64,000 nt of DNA, taken from positions 124,001 through 188,000 of the forward strand of contig NZ_RJPK01000001.1 of NCBI RefSeq assembly GCF_003943415.1, read 5' to 3'. The stretch is from Streptococcus oralis. GTDB taxonomy: Bacteria; Bacillota; Bacilli; Lactobacillales; Streptococcaceae. Made by a program: the position numbers and the translations under genes. Position 1 is the stretch's first letter; every line of letters begins with the position of its first letter. Below are positions 1-9,099 of this stretch, one piece after another. The notes beneath the pieces were generated by a model. That model was not told the origin of the DNA. It saw nothing but the letters and a program-made list of their open reading frames with translations, and did no database searches.

Positions 1-1016
1 ATTTGGAGGAAGGCTACCGTAAACTCTTGGATGCTAATTATCACTTCACTGAAACGGACATCGAGTCACGCTTCCAACTTTTACATGAATCCTTGAAAAA
101 TAATCAAGAAAACATCCGCCAGTTGGAATTGGATAATGCAGAGTATGAAAATACACAAATCCAAGAAGAGATTAATGCGCTCTACGATATCTTCACGCGT
201 GAAATAGCTGCCCAAAAAGTCGTTGAAAGTCTCCTTTCAACACTTCCAACCTACCTCAATCACTTGAAAGAAAATAATCAGGTTTTGGTTCAAGACCTTG
301 AACGCTTGAATAAAACCTATCTTCTCCCAGAAAGTGATGGGAACCATGTCCGCCGTCTTCAAGCTGAATTGTCAGGGCTTGATACAGCGATCACAGAGGC
401 AACTGAAGATCAGACAGAACCTACTCAAGCTTACTCTATTTTAGAGGAGCAGTTTAATTCACTTCAAAGTAATCTAAAAGACATTGAAGACGAACAAGTT
501 TCTGTTAGTGAACGCCTAGCCCAAATCGAAAAAGACGACATCAATGCTCGTCAGAAAGCCAATGTCTATGTGAATCGCTTACATACTATCAAACGTTACA
601 TGGAGAAGAGAAACTTGCCGGGTATTCCTCAAAGTTTCTTGAAACTTTTCTTCACTGCAAGCCATAACACAGAAGATCTGATGGCAGAGTTAGAACAAGC
701 ACAAGTTAATATTGAATCAGTTAAACGAATTCTTGAAATTGCGACCCATGACATGGAGGCTCTTGAAACAGAAACCTACAATATTGTTCAATACGCGACC
801 TTGACGGAGCAACTCTTACAGTATTCAAATCGTTACCGTTCATTTGATGAGCGTATCCAGCAAGCTTTCAATGAAGCACTTGAAATTTTTGAAAAAGAAT
901 TTGACTACAAGGCATCATTTGAGAAGATTTCTCAGGCCTTGGAAGTTGCAGAACCAGGAGTCACAAATCGCTTTGTTTCTTCTTATGAAAAAACACGTGA
1001 AGCGATTCGCTTCTAA
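1..1016 (+). CDS. ezrA: Septation ring formation regulator EzrA (C-terminal part)
   Basis: The reading frame is open from the left edge and gives the last ~337 residues of EzrA, whose usual length is about 570 aa, so the N-terminal membrane anchor lies outside the window. What is seen is almost entirely charged, heptad-like helix (for example the stretches around ELSGLDTAITEATEDQ and LAQIEKDDINARQK), as expected for the spectrin-like repeats of EzrA. In Firmicutes EzrA is a membrane protein that binds FtsZ and divisome/peptidoglycan enzymes and limits aberrant Z-rings. A clear intrinsic terminator follows the stop. The family call rests on remembered similarity and the coiled-coil pattern. 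Confidence 0.9.
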   Translation, partial: LEEGYRKLLDANYHFTETDIESRFQLLHESLKNNQENIRQLELDNAEYENTQIQEEINALYDIFTREIAAQKVVESLLSTLPTYLNHLKENNQVLVQDLERLNKTYLLPESDGNHVRRLQAELSGLDTAITEATEDQTEPTQAYSILEEQFNSLQSNLKDIEDEQVSVSERLAQIEKDDINARQKANVYVNRLHTIKRYMEKRNLPGIPQSFLKLFFTASHNTEDLMAELEQAQVNIESVKRILEIATHDMEALETETYNIVQYATLTEQLLQYSNRYRSFDERIQQAFNEALEIFEKEFDYKASFEKISQALEVAEPGVTNRFVSSYEKTREAIRF

Positions 1017-1022
1017 TACCTG

Positions 1023-1048
1023 AAAAGCCTAGATCATCTAGGCTTTTT
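1023..1048 (+). terminator. Intrinsic terminator after ezrA
   Basis: An 11-bp perfect stem (aaaagcctaga / tctaggctttt) with a 3-nt loop is followed by T-rich sequence, directly after the ezrA stop. Confidence 0.85.
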
Positions 1049-1086
1049 ATTATTTCTTTCAAAAATAGAAGAATATCGATTTATCA

Positions 1087-1115
1087 TTGAAATTACAGTT
1101 CTGATTTGATATGAT
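1087..1115 (+). promoter_or_regulatory. pgdA promoter, extended -10 six bases from the ATG
   Basis: TTGAAA (1087-1092), 17-bp spacer, TATGAT (1110-1115) preceded by TGA, which is an extended -10. Only six bases (GGAGGT) separate the -10 from the pgdA ATG. A normal start point 6-7 bases downstream would therefore fall on the ATG itself and leave the Shine-Dalgarno-like GGAGG untranscribed, giving a leaderless or nearly leaderless mRNA. Confidence 0.65.
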
Positions 1116-1121
1116 GGAGGT

Positions 1122-2513
1122 ATGAAGAAAAATAGAGAGAAGCGTGTTTCCCACGATAAAAAGAAAAATGTATTACTGGTTTTAGTAGGTATTTTAAGTC
1201 TTGCTATGATCTGCCTAGGTAGCATGATTGGTTACAAGATTTTGCAGAAACAGTCCTATGAACAAAAAATTGAAACCTTAAAAAATGAAAAAGATCAACA
1301 GTTCAACGCAGGTAGTCATAAAGACCATTTCCGAAAAGGTCAAGCCGAAGTGATTGTCTACTACCCTCTTCAAGGAGAGGAAGTCATTGCATCTGTTAGA
1401 GAAAAGATCAACCAGGATATCAAAGAAAAGCTAGAAGATAAAGAGGATTTGGTTTTTTATTATACGGAGCAGTTGGATCCCGTCCTAAAGGGAGTTGTGG
1501 CTCGTAATATTAGTAAGCAAGTTTACGATTTGTCTGCAGCAAAGGTTGAAGAAAAAGAAAAAACGTCTTTAGGAAAAGTTTTCTTGACTGAAGATGGGAA
1601 AACTTTTGATCTGAGTAAACTTTTCAAGGATGCTAGCAAGGCTAAGGAACTCCTGCTGAGTCAAATCAAGTCAACACTAGAAGATAAGAAACTTGACCAG
1701 ACAAAAATGGATCAGGTTCTAAAAAACTTCACAGACCAAGATTTGTCGTCATGGAGCTTTGATTATAAAGATAGTCAACTCATCCTTTATCCTGCTGACC
1801 AAGTGGAGACTCTGGAGGAAATTGCTTTACCAATATCCAGTTTCTTTGATGTTATTGAGTCATCCTATCTGCTTGAGAAAGATGCTGAACTTTACCAGGC
1901 TTACTTTGCTCAGAAAAATAAAAAAGTTGTAGCCTTGACCTTTGATGATGGTCCAAATCCATCTACAACTACCCAGGCTTTGGATACATTAGCTAAGTAC
2001 AATGTAAAGGCGACCTTCTTTGTACTTGGTAAAAACATTGCTGGCAATGAAGATCTTCTGAAACGAATGAAATCGGAAGGACATGTTGTGGGAAATCATA
2101 GCTGGGATCATCCCGTTCTTTCTAAATTGTCTCTGGAAGATGCTAAAAAACAAATCACGGATACGGAAGATGCCTTGACCAAGGTTTTAGGTTCGAGTTC
2201 TAAACTTATGCGCCCCCCTTACGGAGCGATTACAGATGATATTCGTAATAGTCTGGATTTGAGTTTTATCATGTGGAATGTAGATAGTTTGGACTGGAAG
2301 AGCAAGAATGAATCTGCTATTTTAACAGAGATTCAGCATCAGGTTCGTAATGGATCGATTGTTCTTATGCATGATATTCACGGCGCTACAGTTAATGCTC
2401 TTCCAAAGATTATAGAATATCTGAAAGAGCAAGGTTATACATTTGTGACTATTCCGGAATTGCTCAATTCACGTCTAAAAGCTCACGAAATGTATTATGA
2501 CCGTGATCAATAA
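1122..2513 (+). CDS. pgdA: Peptidoglycan N-acetylglucosamine deacetylase PgdA
   Basis: A 463-aa membrane-anchored carbohydrate esterase family 4 enzyme that removes acetyl groups from peptidoglycan GlcNAc, which in pneumococcus confers lysozyme resistance. An N-terminal cytoplasmic Lys/Arg-rich segment and one membrane helix (~residues 17-40) lead into an extracellular region; the NodB-like catalytic domain starts near residue 268. Visible catalytic and metal residues are D275 and D276 (TFDDGPN), H326 and H330 (NHSWDH), the RPPYG motif and H417 (LMHDIHG). These numbers are the same as those I recall for the pneumococcal enzyme, which argues for orthology. The gene stands alone with its own promoter and a downstream hairpin. 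Confidence 0.93.
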   Translation: MKKNREKRVSHDKKKNVLLVLVGILSLAMICLGSMIGYKILQKQSYEQKIETLKNEKDQQFNAGSHKDHFRKGQAEVIVYYPLQGEEVIASVREKINQDIKEKLEDKEDLVFYYTEQLDPVLKGVVARNISKQVYDLSAAKVEEKEKTSLGKVFLTEDGKTFDLSKLFKDASKAKELLLSQIKSTLEDKKLDQTKMDQVLKNFTDQDLSSWSFDYKDSQLILYPADQVETLEEIALPISSFFDVIESSYLLEKDAELYQAYFAQKNKKVVALTFDDGPNPSTTTQALDTLAKYNVKATFFVLGKNIAGNEDLLKRMKSEGHVVGNHSWDHPVLSKLSLEDAKKQITDTEDALTKVLGSSSKLMRPPYGAITDDIRNSLDLSFIMWNVDSLDWKSKNESAILTEIQHQVRNGSIVLMHDIHGATVNALPKIIEYLKEQGYTFVTIPELLNSRLKAHEMYYDRDQ

Positions 2514-2518
2514 TTGGT

Positions 2519-2572
2519 AAAATCTAAAGGAGCAAGTATTCTGATAATCAGGACTTTGTTTCTTTAGATTTT
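2519..2572 (+). terminator. Hairpin terminator after pgdA
   Basis: An 11-bp perfect outer stem (aaaatctaaag / ctttagatttt) encloses an inner CTGAT/ATCAG hairpin and ends in TTTTC. It lies between pgdA and the aldo/keto reductase gene, so it probably ends the pgdA transcript. Confidence 0.6.
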
Positions 2573-2595
2573 CTTCACATAGAAAGGAAAAAACG

Positions 2596-3438
2596 ATGAA
2601 ATCTTATACCCTTAATAATGGAGTTTCAATCCCAGTTTTAGGCTTTGGGACATGGAAAGCTGAAAATGGAGAGGTAGCCTACCAAGCCGTTTTAGAAGCT
2701 TTAAAGGCTGGATATCGTCATATCGATACTGCGGCTATCTATCAAAATGAGGAGAGCGTTGGCCGTGCTATACGAGATAGCGGTATTTCACGTCAAGAAA
2801 TCTTTGTAACGACCAAACTTTGGAATACCAATCACAGCTATGATGAAGCTCGCCAAGCCTTTGAGGAATCAATGGAAAAACTGGGATTGGACTACCTAGA
2901 TTTGTACCTTATCCATTGGCCAAATCCAAAACCACTAAGGGAAAATAACGAATGGAAAACTCGCAATGCTGAAGTTTGGAGAGCGATGGAGGATCTTTAC
3001 AAAGAAGGCAAAATCTGTGCTATCGGCGTTAGTAATTTCCTCCCCCATCATTTGGATGCCTTGCTTGAGACAGCAAGAATCATTCCAGCGGTTAATCAGG
3101 TGCGCTTAGCGCCAGGGGTTTATCAAGAGGAAGTAGTTGCCTACTGTAAAGAGAAAGGAATTCTCTTAGAGGCCTGGGGACCTTTTGGGCAAGGAGAGTT
3201 GTTTGATAAGAAAGAGGTCCAAGAAATTGCTGCTAAGCATGGAAAATCAGTTGCCCAAATCGCCTTGGCTTGGAGCTTGGCAGAAGAGTTTTTACCGTTA
3301 CCTAAGTCAGTAACAGCCTCTCGCATCCAGAGCAATCTTGACTGTTTTGGGATTGAACTCAGCAAAGAAGAGCGAGAGGTCCTAAAGACGATTTCAGTGA
3401 CTTCTGGCGCACCTCGTGTGGATGAGATGGATTTTTAG
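2596..3438 (+). CDS. Aldo/keto reductase (AKR5-like)
   Basis: A 280-aa soluble NADPH-dependent reductase of the aldo/keto reductase superfamily, a TIM barrel acting on small aldehydes or ketones such as 2,5-diketo-gluconate or methylglyoxal; the physiological substrate cannot be read from sequence. The catalytic tetrad is visible as D44, Y49, K74 and H107 (DTAAIYQNE, TTKLWN, LIHWPNP). The cofactor-binding end appears as LPKSVTASRIQSN. The start has a GAAAGGAAA ribosome binding site. The gene is single and is followed by a new promoter and the glycyl T-box. Confidence 0.88.
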   Translation: MKSYTLNNGVSIPVLGFGTWKAENGEVAYQAVLEALKAGYRHIDTAAIYQNEESVGRAIRDSGISRQEIFVTTKLWNTNHSYDEARQAFEESMEKLGLDYLDLYLIHWPNPKPLRENNEWKTRNAEVWRAMEDLYKEGKICAIGVSNFLPHHLDALLETARIIPAVNQVRLAPGVYQEEVVAYCKEKGILLEAWGPFGQGELFDKKEVQEIAAKHGKSVAQIALAWSLAEEFLPLPKSVTASRIQSNLDCFGIELSKEEREVLKTISVTSGAPRVDEMDF

Positions 3439-3454
3439 AAAGTAAGAAAAAGAA

Positions 3455-3483
3455 TTGTAAATTTTCTCTCTTTCTGATATAAT
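3455..3483 (+). promoter_or_regulatory. Promoter of the glycyl T-box operon
   Basis: TTGTAA (3455-3460), 17-bp spacer, TATAAT (3478-3483) preceded by TGA, an extended -10. Transcription would begin near 3490, at the start of the T-box leader. Confidence 0.8.
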
Positions 3484-3488
3484 AATCA

Positions 3489-3700
3489 ACAAGAAAGAAA
3501 GTCTTATGGCGTTCTTCAAGCGAGCTTGGGATAGTGGGAGCCAAGTAGGACAAGGTAAGAAACTGGCGCTTTCTGTCGTATTTTAAAAAACAATGAAGTA
3601 ATAAATTAGGGTGGAACCGCGTTTCTGACGCCCCTAGTCGCAAGGCTTGGGTGTTGAAATTCGGTTCTTTTTGAATTTCGTCTAATACCTAAGTAGAAAG
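3489..3700 (+). promoter_or_regulatory. T-box leader (glycyl-tRNA sensing)
   Basis: The T-box signature AGGGTGGAACCGCG is present at 3608-3621, inside a ~210-nt leader that begins with a Stem I-like segment (AAGCGAGCTTGGGATAGTGG near 3519). A GGC glycine triplet at about 3566 (in aactggcgc) is the likely specifier, which suits the downstream glyQS genes. After the T-box come CGCCC/GGGTG pairing and a GAAATTC/GAATTTC hairpin that could supply the terminator. Known T-boxes read uncharged tRNA and antiterminate; the exact terminator here is less canonical than usual. Confidence 0.85.
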
Positions 3701-3707
3701 GAGCATA

Positions 3708-4079
3708 ATGCTTAAAGGATCTTGTTTATGTAAAGTAGTCACCTACACTTTAGATGAGGAATTGTCGGAATTAGTTTTTTGTCATTGCTCATTCTGTCGG
3801 AAAGCAACTGCGTCTGCCTATACAGTTAATGCCAAAGTTAGCAGTAAAAATCTGGTATTGTATGGAGAAGAGAATTTGGTTACTTATAGTTCATCTCCAG
3901 GGAAACAACGCTATTACTGTCAGAACTGTCATAGTCAAATTTTCACTGCTCAAGAAAATATACCAGAAGTCTGTGCTTTGAAATTGGGTACAGTAGATGA
4001 ATGCGATCAGAATTTACAAACTGTTCCCAAACGTCATATTTTTCAGGACCCAGCTTTTTCTTGGTTGCTTGATGAATAA
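3708..4079 (+). CDS. GFA/CENP-V-type zinc-binding protein
   Basis: A 123-aa cysteine-rich protein of the GFA (glutathione-dependent formaldehyde-activating enzyme-like) fold. It shows the family zinc ligands in order: CLC near residues 6-8, CHCSFCRK near 25-32, and CQNC near 70-73. The biochemical role of bacterial members without glutathione chemistry is mostly unknown. It lies immediately after the T-box leader and ahead of glyQS, so it should be co-transcribed and glycine-starvation-responsive, which is an unexpected pairing. The start at 3708 has an AAAGGAG site seven bases upstream. Confidence 0.8.
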   Translation: MLKGSCLCKVVTYTLDEELSELVFCHCSFCRKATASAYTVNAKVSSKNLVLYGEENLVTYSSSPGKQRYYCQNCHSQIFTAQENIPEVCALKLGTVDECDQNLQTVPKRHIFQDPAFSWLLDE

Positions 4080-4288
4080 AGCTAAAAAGATAATATAAAT
4101 TAAAGGAGTATTCAATGTCTAAGAAATTAACATTTCACTGCGTCAGTGGCAGAGACCTCCTTACAGTCGGGCTGCCCCACGCTCAGCACTAGAGTGCCTG
4201 AGCTAGACGCAGTACTAACTCGTCTTGCCTCGTATGATCGACGAGGCAGACTCGTGTCGCAAGTAATTTATAAAAAAAGGAGTAAATA
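4080..4288 (+). other. Structured spacer with a duplicated glyQ start
   Basis: This 209-nt gap contains a decoy copy of the glyQ initiation region: RBS AAAGGAG and ATG at 4115, encoding MSKKLTF exactly as the real glyQ does, then diverging after codon 7 and stopping at 4192 (25 aa). The intervening ~125 nt are GC-richer than their surroundings. They contain a strong hairpin (TGCCTCGT / ACGAGGCA, about 4225-4252). The layout looks like an insertion that left a duplicated gene start on its left side. Confidence 0.6.
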
Positions 4289-5206
4289 ATGTCTAAAAAA
4301 TTGACTTTCCAGGAAATCATCCTTACTTTGCAACAATTTTGGAATGACCAAGGTTGTATGCTTATGCAGGCTTATGACAATGAAAAAGGTGCGGGAACCA
4401 TGAGTCCGTACACTTTCCTTCGTGCTATCGGACCTGAGCCATGGAATGCGGCTTATGTAGAGCCATCACGTCGTCCTGCTGACGGTCGTTACGGGGAAAA
4501 TCCTAACCGTCTTTACCAACACCACCAATTCCAAGTAGTTATGAAGCCTTCTCCATCAAACATCCAGGAACTTTACCTTGAGTCTTTGGAAAAATTGGGT
4601 ATCAATCCTTTGGAACACGATATTCGTTTCGTTGAGGATAACTGGGAAAATCCATCGACTGGATCTGCAGGTCTCGGTTGGGAAGTTTGGCTTGATGGTA
4701 TGGAAATCACTCAGTTCACTTATTTCCAACAAGTTGGTGGATTGGCAACTGGTCCTGTGACTGCGGAAGTTACCTATGGTTTAGAACGTTTGGCTTCTTA
4801 CATTCAAGAAGTTGATTCTGTCTATGATATCGAGTGGGCTGATGGTGTAAAATACGGAGAAATCTTTATCCAGCCTGAGTTCGAGCACTCAAAATATTCG
4901 TTTGAAATTTCTGATCAAGAAATGTTGCTTGAAAACTTTGATAAGTTTGAAAAAGAGGCTGGTCGTGCCTTGGAAGAAGGCTTGGTTCACCCTGCCTATG
5001 ACTATGTTCTCAAATGTTCACATACCTTTAACTTGCTTGACGCGCGTGGGGCTGTATCTGTAACGGAGCGAGCAGGTTATATCGCCCGTATCCGTAATCT
5101 GGCCCGTGTCGTAGCCAAAACCTTTGTCGCAGAACGCAAACGCCTAGGCTACCCACTTTTAGATGAAGCAACACGAGCTAAACTCTTAGCAGAAGACGCA
5201 GAGTAA
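4289..5206 (+). CDS. glyQ: Glycyl-tRNA synthetase alpha subunit
   Basis: A 305-aa catalytic (class II) alpha subunit of the bacterial heterotetrameric glycyl-tRNA synthetase, which forms glycyl-adenylate and charges tRNA-Gly. Recognisable family segments are [14 protein letters not shown] at the N-terminus, [17 protein letters not shown], and the glycine-rich CDWENPSTG-type region seen here as [19 protein letters not shown]. The start has an AAAGGAG site. A second, non-functional copy of this start lies 174 nt upstream. It is followed by a 211-nt spacer before glyS, longer than usual for this subunit pair. Confidence 0.96.
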   Translation: MSKKLTFQEIILTLQQFWNDQGCMLMQAYDNEKGAGTMSPYTFLRAIGPEPWNAAYVEPSRRPADGRYGENPNRLYQHHQFQVVMKPSPSNIQELYLESLEKLGINPLEHDIRFVEDNWENPSTGSAGLGWEVWLDGMEITQFTYFQQVGGLATGPVTAEVTYGLERLASYIQEVDSVYDIEWADGVKYGEIFIQPEFEHSKYSFEISDQEMLLENFDKFEKEAGRALEEGLVHPAYDYVLKCSHTFNLLDARGAVSVTERAGYIARIRNLARVVAKTFVAERKRLGYPLLDEATRAKLLAEDAE

Positions 5207-5417
5207 AGAGAGTGACAGTTTACGAAAATGGGCGAACAGAGTGAGCCCTGAGCCAGTTGCCGTAGTGATGAAGGTATCCTTAGTGATGCTAAGGATACTA
5301 GGCAAAAGTGGAGACTTTTGGCTCCAATTTTAGCAATGAAACGACGAAGTCGGTTGCTTGCGTGCCAATCACATAAGGCAAACTGGAAAATAAAAAGATA
5401 CTTTTCGGAGAAAAAAT
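5207..5417 (+). other. Structured glyQ-glyS spacer
   Basis: There is no plausible gene in these 211 nt. The sequence is full of short inverted repeats: GGTATCCTTAG/CTAAGGATAC around 5272-5301 is the strongest. Further examples are TTGGCTCCAA-type pairing and GACGAAGTC. It sits inside an obligate two-subunit operon, so the RNA must be read through. It may be a dispersed streptococcal repeat or an mRNA processing/stability element; nothing in the sequence decides between these. Confidence 0.45.
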
Positions 5418-7454
5418 ATGACAAAAAACTTATTAGTAGAACTCGGTCTTGAAGAGTTACCAGCCTACGTAGTAACTCCAAGCGAAAAACAACTAGGTGA
5501 AAAAATGGCAGCCTTCCTCAAGGAAAACCGCCTGTCTTTTGAAGCCATTCAAACCTTCTCAACACCACGTCGTTTGGCTGTTCGTGTGACTGGTCTTGCA
5601 GACAAACAGTCTGATTTGACAGAAGATTTCAAGGGACCAGCAAAGAAAATCGCCTTGGATAGTGATGGAAACTTCACCAAAGCAGCTCAAGGATTTGTCC
5701 GTGGAAAAGGATTGACAGTTGAAGATATTGAATTCCGTGAAATCAAGGGTGAAGAATATGTCTATGTTACCAAGGAAGAAGTGGGTCAAGCAGTTGAATC
5801 TATCATTACTGGTGTCGTGGATGTCTTGAAATCCCTAACTTTCCCTGTCAGCATGCACTGGGCTAACAACACCTTTGAATACATCCGCCCTGTACACACT
5901 TTGACAGTTCTCTTGGACGAGCAAGAGTTTGACTTGGATTTCCTTGATATCAAGGGCGGGCGTGTGAGTCGTGGTCATCGTTTCTTGGGACAAGAAACCA
6001 AGATTCAGTCAGCATTGAGCTATGAAGAAGATCTTCGTGAACAGTTTGTAATCGCGGATCCACGTGAACGTGAGCAAATGATTGTTGACCAAATCAAGGA
6101 AATCGAAGCTGAGCATGGTGTACGTATTGAAATTGATGCTGACTTGCTGAATGAAGTCTTGAACTTGGTTGAATACCCAACTGCCTTCATGGGAAGATTT
6201 GACGCCAAATACCTTGAAGTTCCAGAAGAAGTCTTGGTGACTTCAATGAAAGAGCACCAACGCTACTTCGTTGTCCGAGATCAAGACGGTAAACTCTTGC
6301 CAAACTTCATTTCAGTCCGTAACGGAAATGCAGAGCATTTGGGAAATGTCATCAAGGGCAATGAAAAAGTCTTGGTTGCCCGCTTGGAAGACGGAGAATT
6401 CTTCTGGCGTGAAGACCAAAAATTGGTTATTTCTGACCTAGTCGAAAAATTAAACAATGTCACCTTCCACGAAAAGATAGGTTCTCTTCGTGAACACATG
6501 ATTCGTACTGGTCAGATAGCCACTCTATTGGCAGAAAAAGCTGGTTTATCAATGGATGAAACTCTTGACCTTGCTCGTGCAGCAGCTATTTACAAGTTTG
6601 ACTTGTTGACGGGGATGGTTGGTGAGTTTGATGAGCTCCAAGGTATTATGGGTGAGAAATATGCTCTTCTTGCTGGAGAAACTCCAGCAGTTGCGGCTGC
6701 TATTCGTGAACACTACATGCCTACATCAGCCGAAGGCGAACTTCCAGAGAGCAAGGTTGGAGCCATTCTAGCCATTGCAGACAAATTGGATACGATTTTG
6801 AGTTTCTTCTCAGTAGGCTTGATTCCTTCAGGTTCTAATGACCCTTATGCCCTTCGTCGCGCGACGCAAGGTGTAGTTCGTATCTTGGATGCTTTTGGTT
6901 GGCATATTGCTATGGATGAGTTGATTGATAGCCTTTATACTTTGAAATTTGACAGCTTGACTTATGAAAATAAAGCAGAGGTTATGGACTTCATCAAGGC
7001 TCGTGTTGATAAGATGATGGGTTCAACTCCAAAAGACATCAAGGAAGCAGTCCTTGCAAGTTCAAACTTTGTTGTGGCGGATATGCTAGAAGTAGCAAGT
7101 GCTCTTGTCGAAGCAAGCAAGAAAGAAGACTTCAAACCATCTGTCGAATCCCTCTCACGTGCTTTCAACTTGGCTGAAAAAGCCGAAGGAACTGATACTG
7201 TTGATCCTGCTCTCTTTGAGAATGAAGAAGAGAAAGCCTTGGCAGAAGCCGTAGAATCACTCGTCTTGTCAGGAACTGCAAGTCAGCAATTAGAACAACT
7301 CTTTGCGCTTAGTTCAGTTATTGATGCTTTCTTTGAGAATACTATGGTAATGACCGATGATCAAGATATTCGTCAAAATCGATTGGCCATCTTGTCGCAA
7401 TTAACCAAGAAAGCAGCTAAGCTTGCACGCTTTAACCAAATCAATACTAAATAA
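5418..7454 (+). CDS. glyS: Glycyl-tRNA synthetase beta subunit
   Basis: A 678-aa beta subunit, of normal length, which supplies tRNA binding to the glycyl-tRNA synthetase tetramer. Family landmarks include the N-terminal [15 protein letters not shown], the TPRRLAV segment, FPVSMHW, the HD-like region [17 protein letters not shown] and the C-terminal anticodon-binding-like domain with [10 protein letters not shown]. The start follows a CGGAGAAAAAAT site. It is co-transcribed with glyQ under the glycine T-box. Confidence 0.96.
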   Translation: MTKNLLVELGLEELPAYVVTPSEKQLGEKMAAFLKENRLSFEAIQTFSTPRRLAVRVTGLADKQSDLTEDFKGPAKKIALDSDGNFTKAAQGFVRGKGLTVEDIEFREIKGEEYVYVTKEEVGQAVESIITGVVDVLKSLTFPVSMHWANNTFEYIRPVHTLTVLLDEQEFDLDFLDIKGGRVSRGHRFLGQETKIQSALSYEEDLREQFVIADPREREQMIVDQIKEIEAEHGVRIEIDADLLNEVLNLVEYPTAFMGRFDAKYLEVPEEVLVTSMKEHQRYFVVRDQDGKLLPNFISVRNGNAEHLGNVIKGNEKVLVARLEDGEFFWREDQKLVISDLVEKLNNVTFHEKIGSLREHMIRTGQIATLLAEKAGLSMDETLDLARAAAIYKFDLLTGMVGEFDELQGIMGEKYALLAGETPAVAAAIREHYMPTSAEGELPESKVGAILAIADKLDTILSFFSVGLIPSGSNDPYALRRATQGVVRILDAFGWHIAMDELIDSLYTLKFDSLTYENKAEVMDFIKARVDKMMGSTPKDIKEAVLASSNFVVADMLEVASALVEASKKEDFKPSVESLSRAFNLAEKAEGTDTVDPALFENEEEKALAEAVESLVLSGTASQQLEQLFALSSVIDAFFENTMVMTDDQDIRQNRLAILSQLTKKAAKLARFNQINTK

Positions 7455-7496
7455 ACTCAGTCAAACGGATTAAATCTTATCATAAAGGAGAGAAAC

Positions 7497-7754
7497 ATGG
7501 ATCCGAAAAAAATCGCTCGTATAAATGAGCTTGCCAAAAAGAAAAAAACAGAAGGCTTAACTTCTGCTGAAAAAGTGGAACAAGCTAAACTTCGTGAGGA
7601 GTATATCGAAGGCTATCGTCGTTCTGTTCGTCACCACATTGAAGGAATCAAAATTGTGGACGAGGAAGGAAATGACGTCACACCAGAAAAACTACGCCAA
7701 GTACAACGTGAAAAAGGTTTACACGGCCGTAGTTTAGATGATCCTAACTCATAA
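7497..7754 (+). CDS. DUF896 (YnzC-like) small protein
   Basis: An 85-aa, highly charged helical protein of the DUF896/YnzC family. The family signature is the two-helix start [21 protein letters not shown] followed by [19 protein letters not shown]. subtilis YnzC is a three-helix-bundle protein under SOS-linked control; its function is unknown. The gene follows glyS by 42 nt with a good AAAGGAGAG site and probably sits at the end of the glyQS transcript. Confidence 0.85.
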   Translation: MDPKKIARINELAKKKKTEGLTSAEKVEQAKLREEYIEGYRRSVRHHIEGIKIVDEEGNDVTPEKLRQVQREKGLHGRSLDDPNS

Positions 7755-7757
7755 AAT

Positions 7758-7795
7758 GAAAGGGGGGGGTGTAGATGATTTACAAGCCCCTTTTC
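7758..7795 (+). terminator. Terminator after the DUF896 gene
   Basis: AAAGGGG pairs with CCCCTTT across a 20-nt loop and is followed by TTTTC, right after the stop codon. A second, stronger hairpin follows. Confidence 0.55.
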
Positions 7796-7804
7796 TGTTG
7801 TAAT

Positions 7805-7831
7805 AAAAAAGGAGCCATTTGGCTCCTTTTT
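7805..7831. terminator. Bidirectional terminator between convergent genes
   Basis: A perfect hairpin AAAAAAGGAGCC / GGCTCCTTTTT with a short loop lies between the convergent glyS-DUF896 unit and the flavin reductase operon. T-runs are present on both strands. Confidence 0.85.
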
Positions 7832-7837
7832 GGTTTC

Positions 7838-9082
7838 TTAGTTGCTTGCACCAGAAGTGGCGTCTGCGTCACCACCGTGGCCTCCAGCCTCCCCCGAATC
7901 AGAAGCGCCAGAAGTAGCATCTGCGTCTCCATGACCTCCGGCAGCAGGAGCAAATGGTCCGCTACCACCCACCAAACGTTGACCAGTCTCTTTTAGGTAC
8001 CAGTCAAGCCATGGTTGGAAGTTAAAGACGATTTCATTGATTCCAGCGTATGATCCATCAGGATAGTACATTGCTTGGTAGTTGTGGGTGTTGATAACAC
8101 CTGCAGGAGAACCTGGAACGATCGTACGGACGTATTCTTGGTTTCCGTTGCGAAGTGTTCCGATGACCCACTCTACATTCTTCATACGTGCTGGTGGAAG
8201 AGAATTGTGAACAGTCGACATACGGTTACCTGATTGAGGTGGTACACGTTTGGCAAACATGGTGTCTGGATCTTGGTGAGCGTTGTTGTAGTAGAGGAAT
8301 TGGTTGTTATCGTCAGCGTATGTCAATTCAAATGGCATAGCTTTCAAGAACATATCGATTTGGTTAACTGTGAGGATACCGTGGTCCAATTTGACATAGG
8401 TATCACCAGAAACAGCGCCAGTGATTGCAGCAACTTTTTCTACCCATTCTGGATCGTCAGGATCAACTTCTGTAATGGTTGTAGCAATTGGTTTTCCGCA
8501 ATCCAAGTCTTCTGGTTCGATTGGTTTTGGTTTTTTCAATTTCGAAACGACTCCTACGTATTTTACAAAGTTATCTAAGCAAGTTTCAAGGAATTTAACA
8601 GTTCCTTCGTTGGTGATATTTCCGTTGTTATCAAAAGCTTCCTTAGCTTTACCAAGAAGGAATTCGTTACCTGGAAGCGTGTAGGCATTAACACCTGGAG
8701 CGTCAAGGATTTTACGAAGGTGAACTTGGGCACGTGATGTTCCTTGGTCGTAGTATGATGCACCCACAATCATAACAGGCTTGTTTTCAAATGGATGAAC
8801 TTCGTATGAAAGCCATTCGAGTACAGATTTAAGTGAAGCTGAGATAGTGTGGTTGTGCTCAGGAGTAGCGATAATGACACCATCAGCACGTGTAATTTTG
8901 TTATACAAGAAGCGCAATTGGAAACTTTCGTCCCATTTTTCGTCTTGGTTAAACATTGGAACTTCGTCGATTTCAAGAACTTCTAATTCAAATTTGAATT
9001 TGAAATTGCGACGGATAAATTCCAAGAGTTTGCGGTTATATGATTGATCGTAGTTTGATCCAACAAGTCCAACAAATTTCAT
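7838..9082 (-). CDS. FMN reductase with PAS-like domain and flavinylation tail
   Basis: A 414-aa protein with three parts. Residues ~1-190 are an NADPH-dependent FMN reductase/flavodoxin-like fold (MKFVGLVGSNYDQSYNRKLL, TPEHNHTIS). Residues ~225-370 resemble the PAS-like domain of DUF438 proteins (FELTYADDNNQFLYYNN, then VHNSLPPA). The Gly/Ala/Ser/Asp-rich tail (372-414) holds a duplicated unit. Each copy contains DATSGAS (388-394 and 407-413), which fits the D-x-x-S-G-A-T/S motif that ApbE modifies with FMN in NqrC and RnfG. apbE is the first gene of the same operon. I infer that S394 and S413 carry covalent FMN. There is no signal peptide, so the protein should be cytosolic. Start ATG with AGGAGA. 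Confidence 0.8.
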   Translation of the reverse strand: MKFVGLVGSNYDQSYNRKLLEFIRRNFKFKFELEVLEIDEVPMFNQDEKWDESFQLRFLYNKITRADGVIIATPEHNHTISASLKSVLEWLSYEVHPFENKPVMIVGASYYDQGTSRAQVHLRKILDAPGVNAYTLPGNEFLLGKAKEAFDNNGNITNEGTVKFLETCLDNFVKYVGVVSKLKKPKPIEPEDLDCGKPIATTITEVDPDDPEWVEKVAAITGAVSGDTYVKLDHGILTVNQIDMFLKAMPFELTYADDNNQFLYYNNAHQDPDTMFAKRVPPQSGNRMSTVHNSLPPARMKNVEWVIGTLRNGNQEYVRTIVPGSPAGVINTHNYQAMYYPDGSYAGINEIVFNFQPWLDWYLKETGQRLVGGSGPFAPAAGGHGDADATSGASDSGEAGGHGGDADATSGASN

Positions 9083-9099
9083 TCTTTCGGTCTCCTATC

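Noticed and set aside
7497..7754. DUF896 gene as a possible antitoxin
   Set aside because: No toxin partner adjoins it and the sequence fits the YnzC/DUF896 family well.
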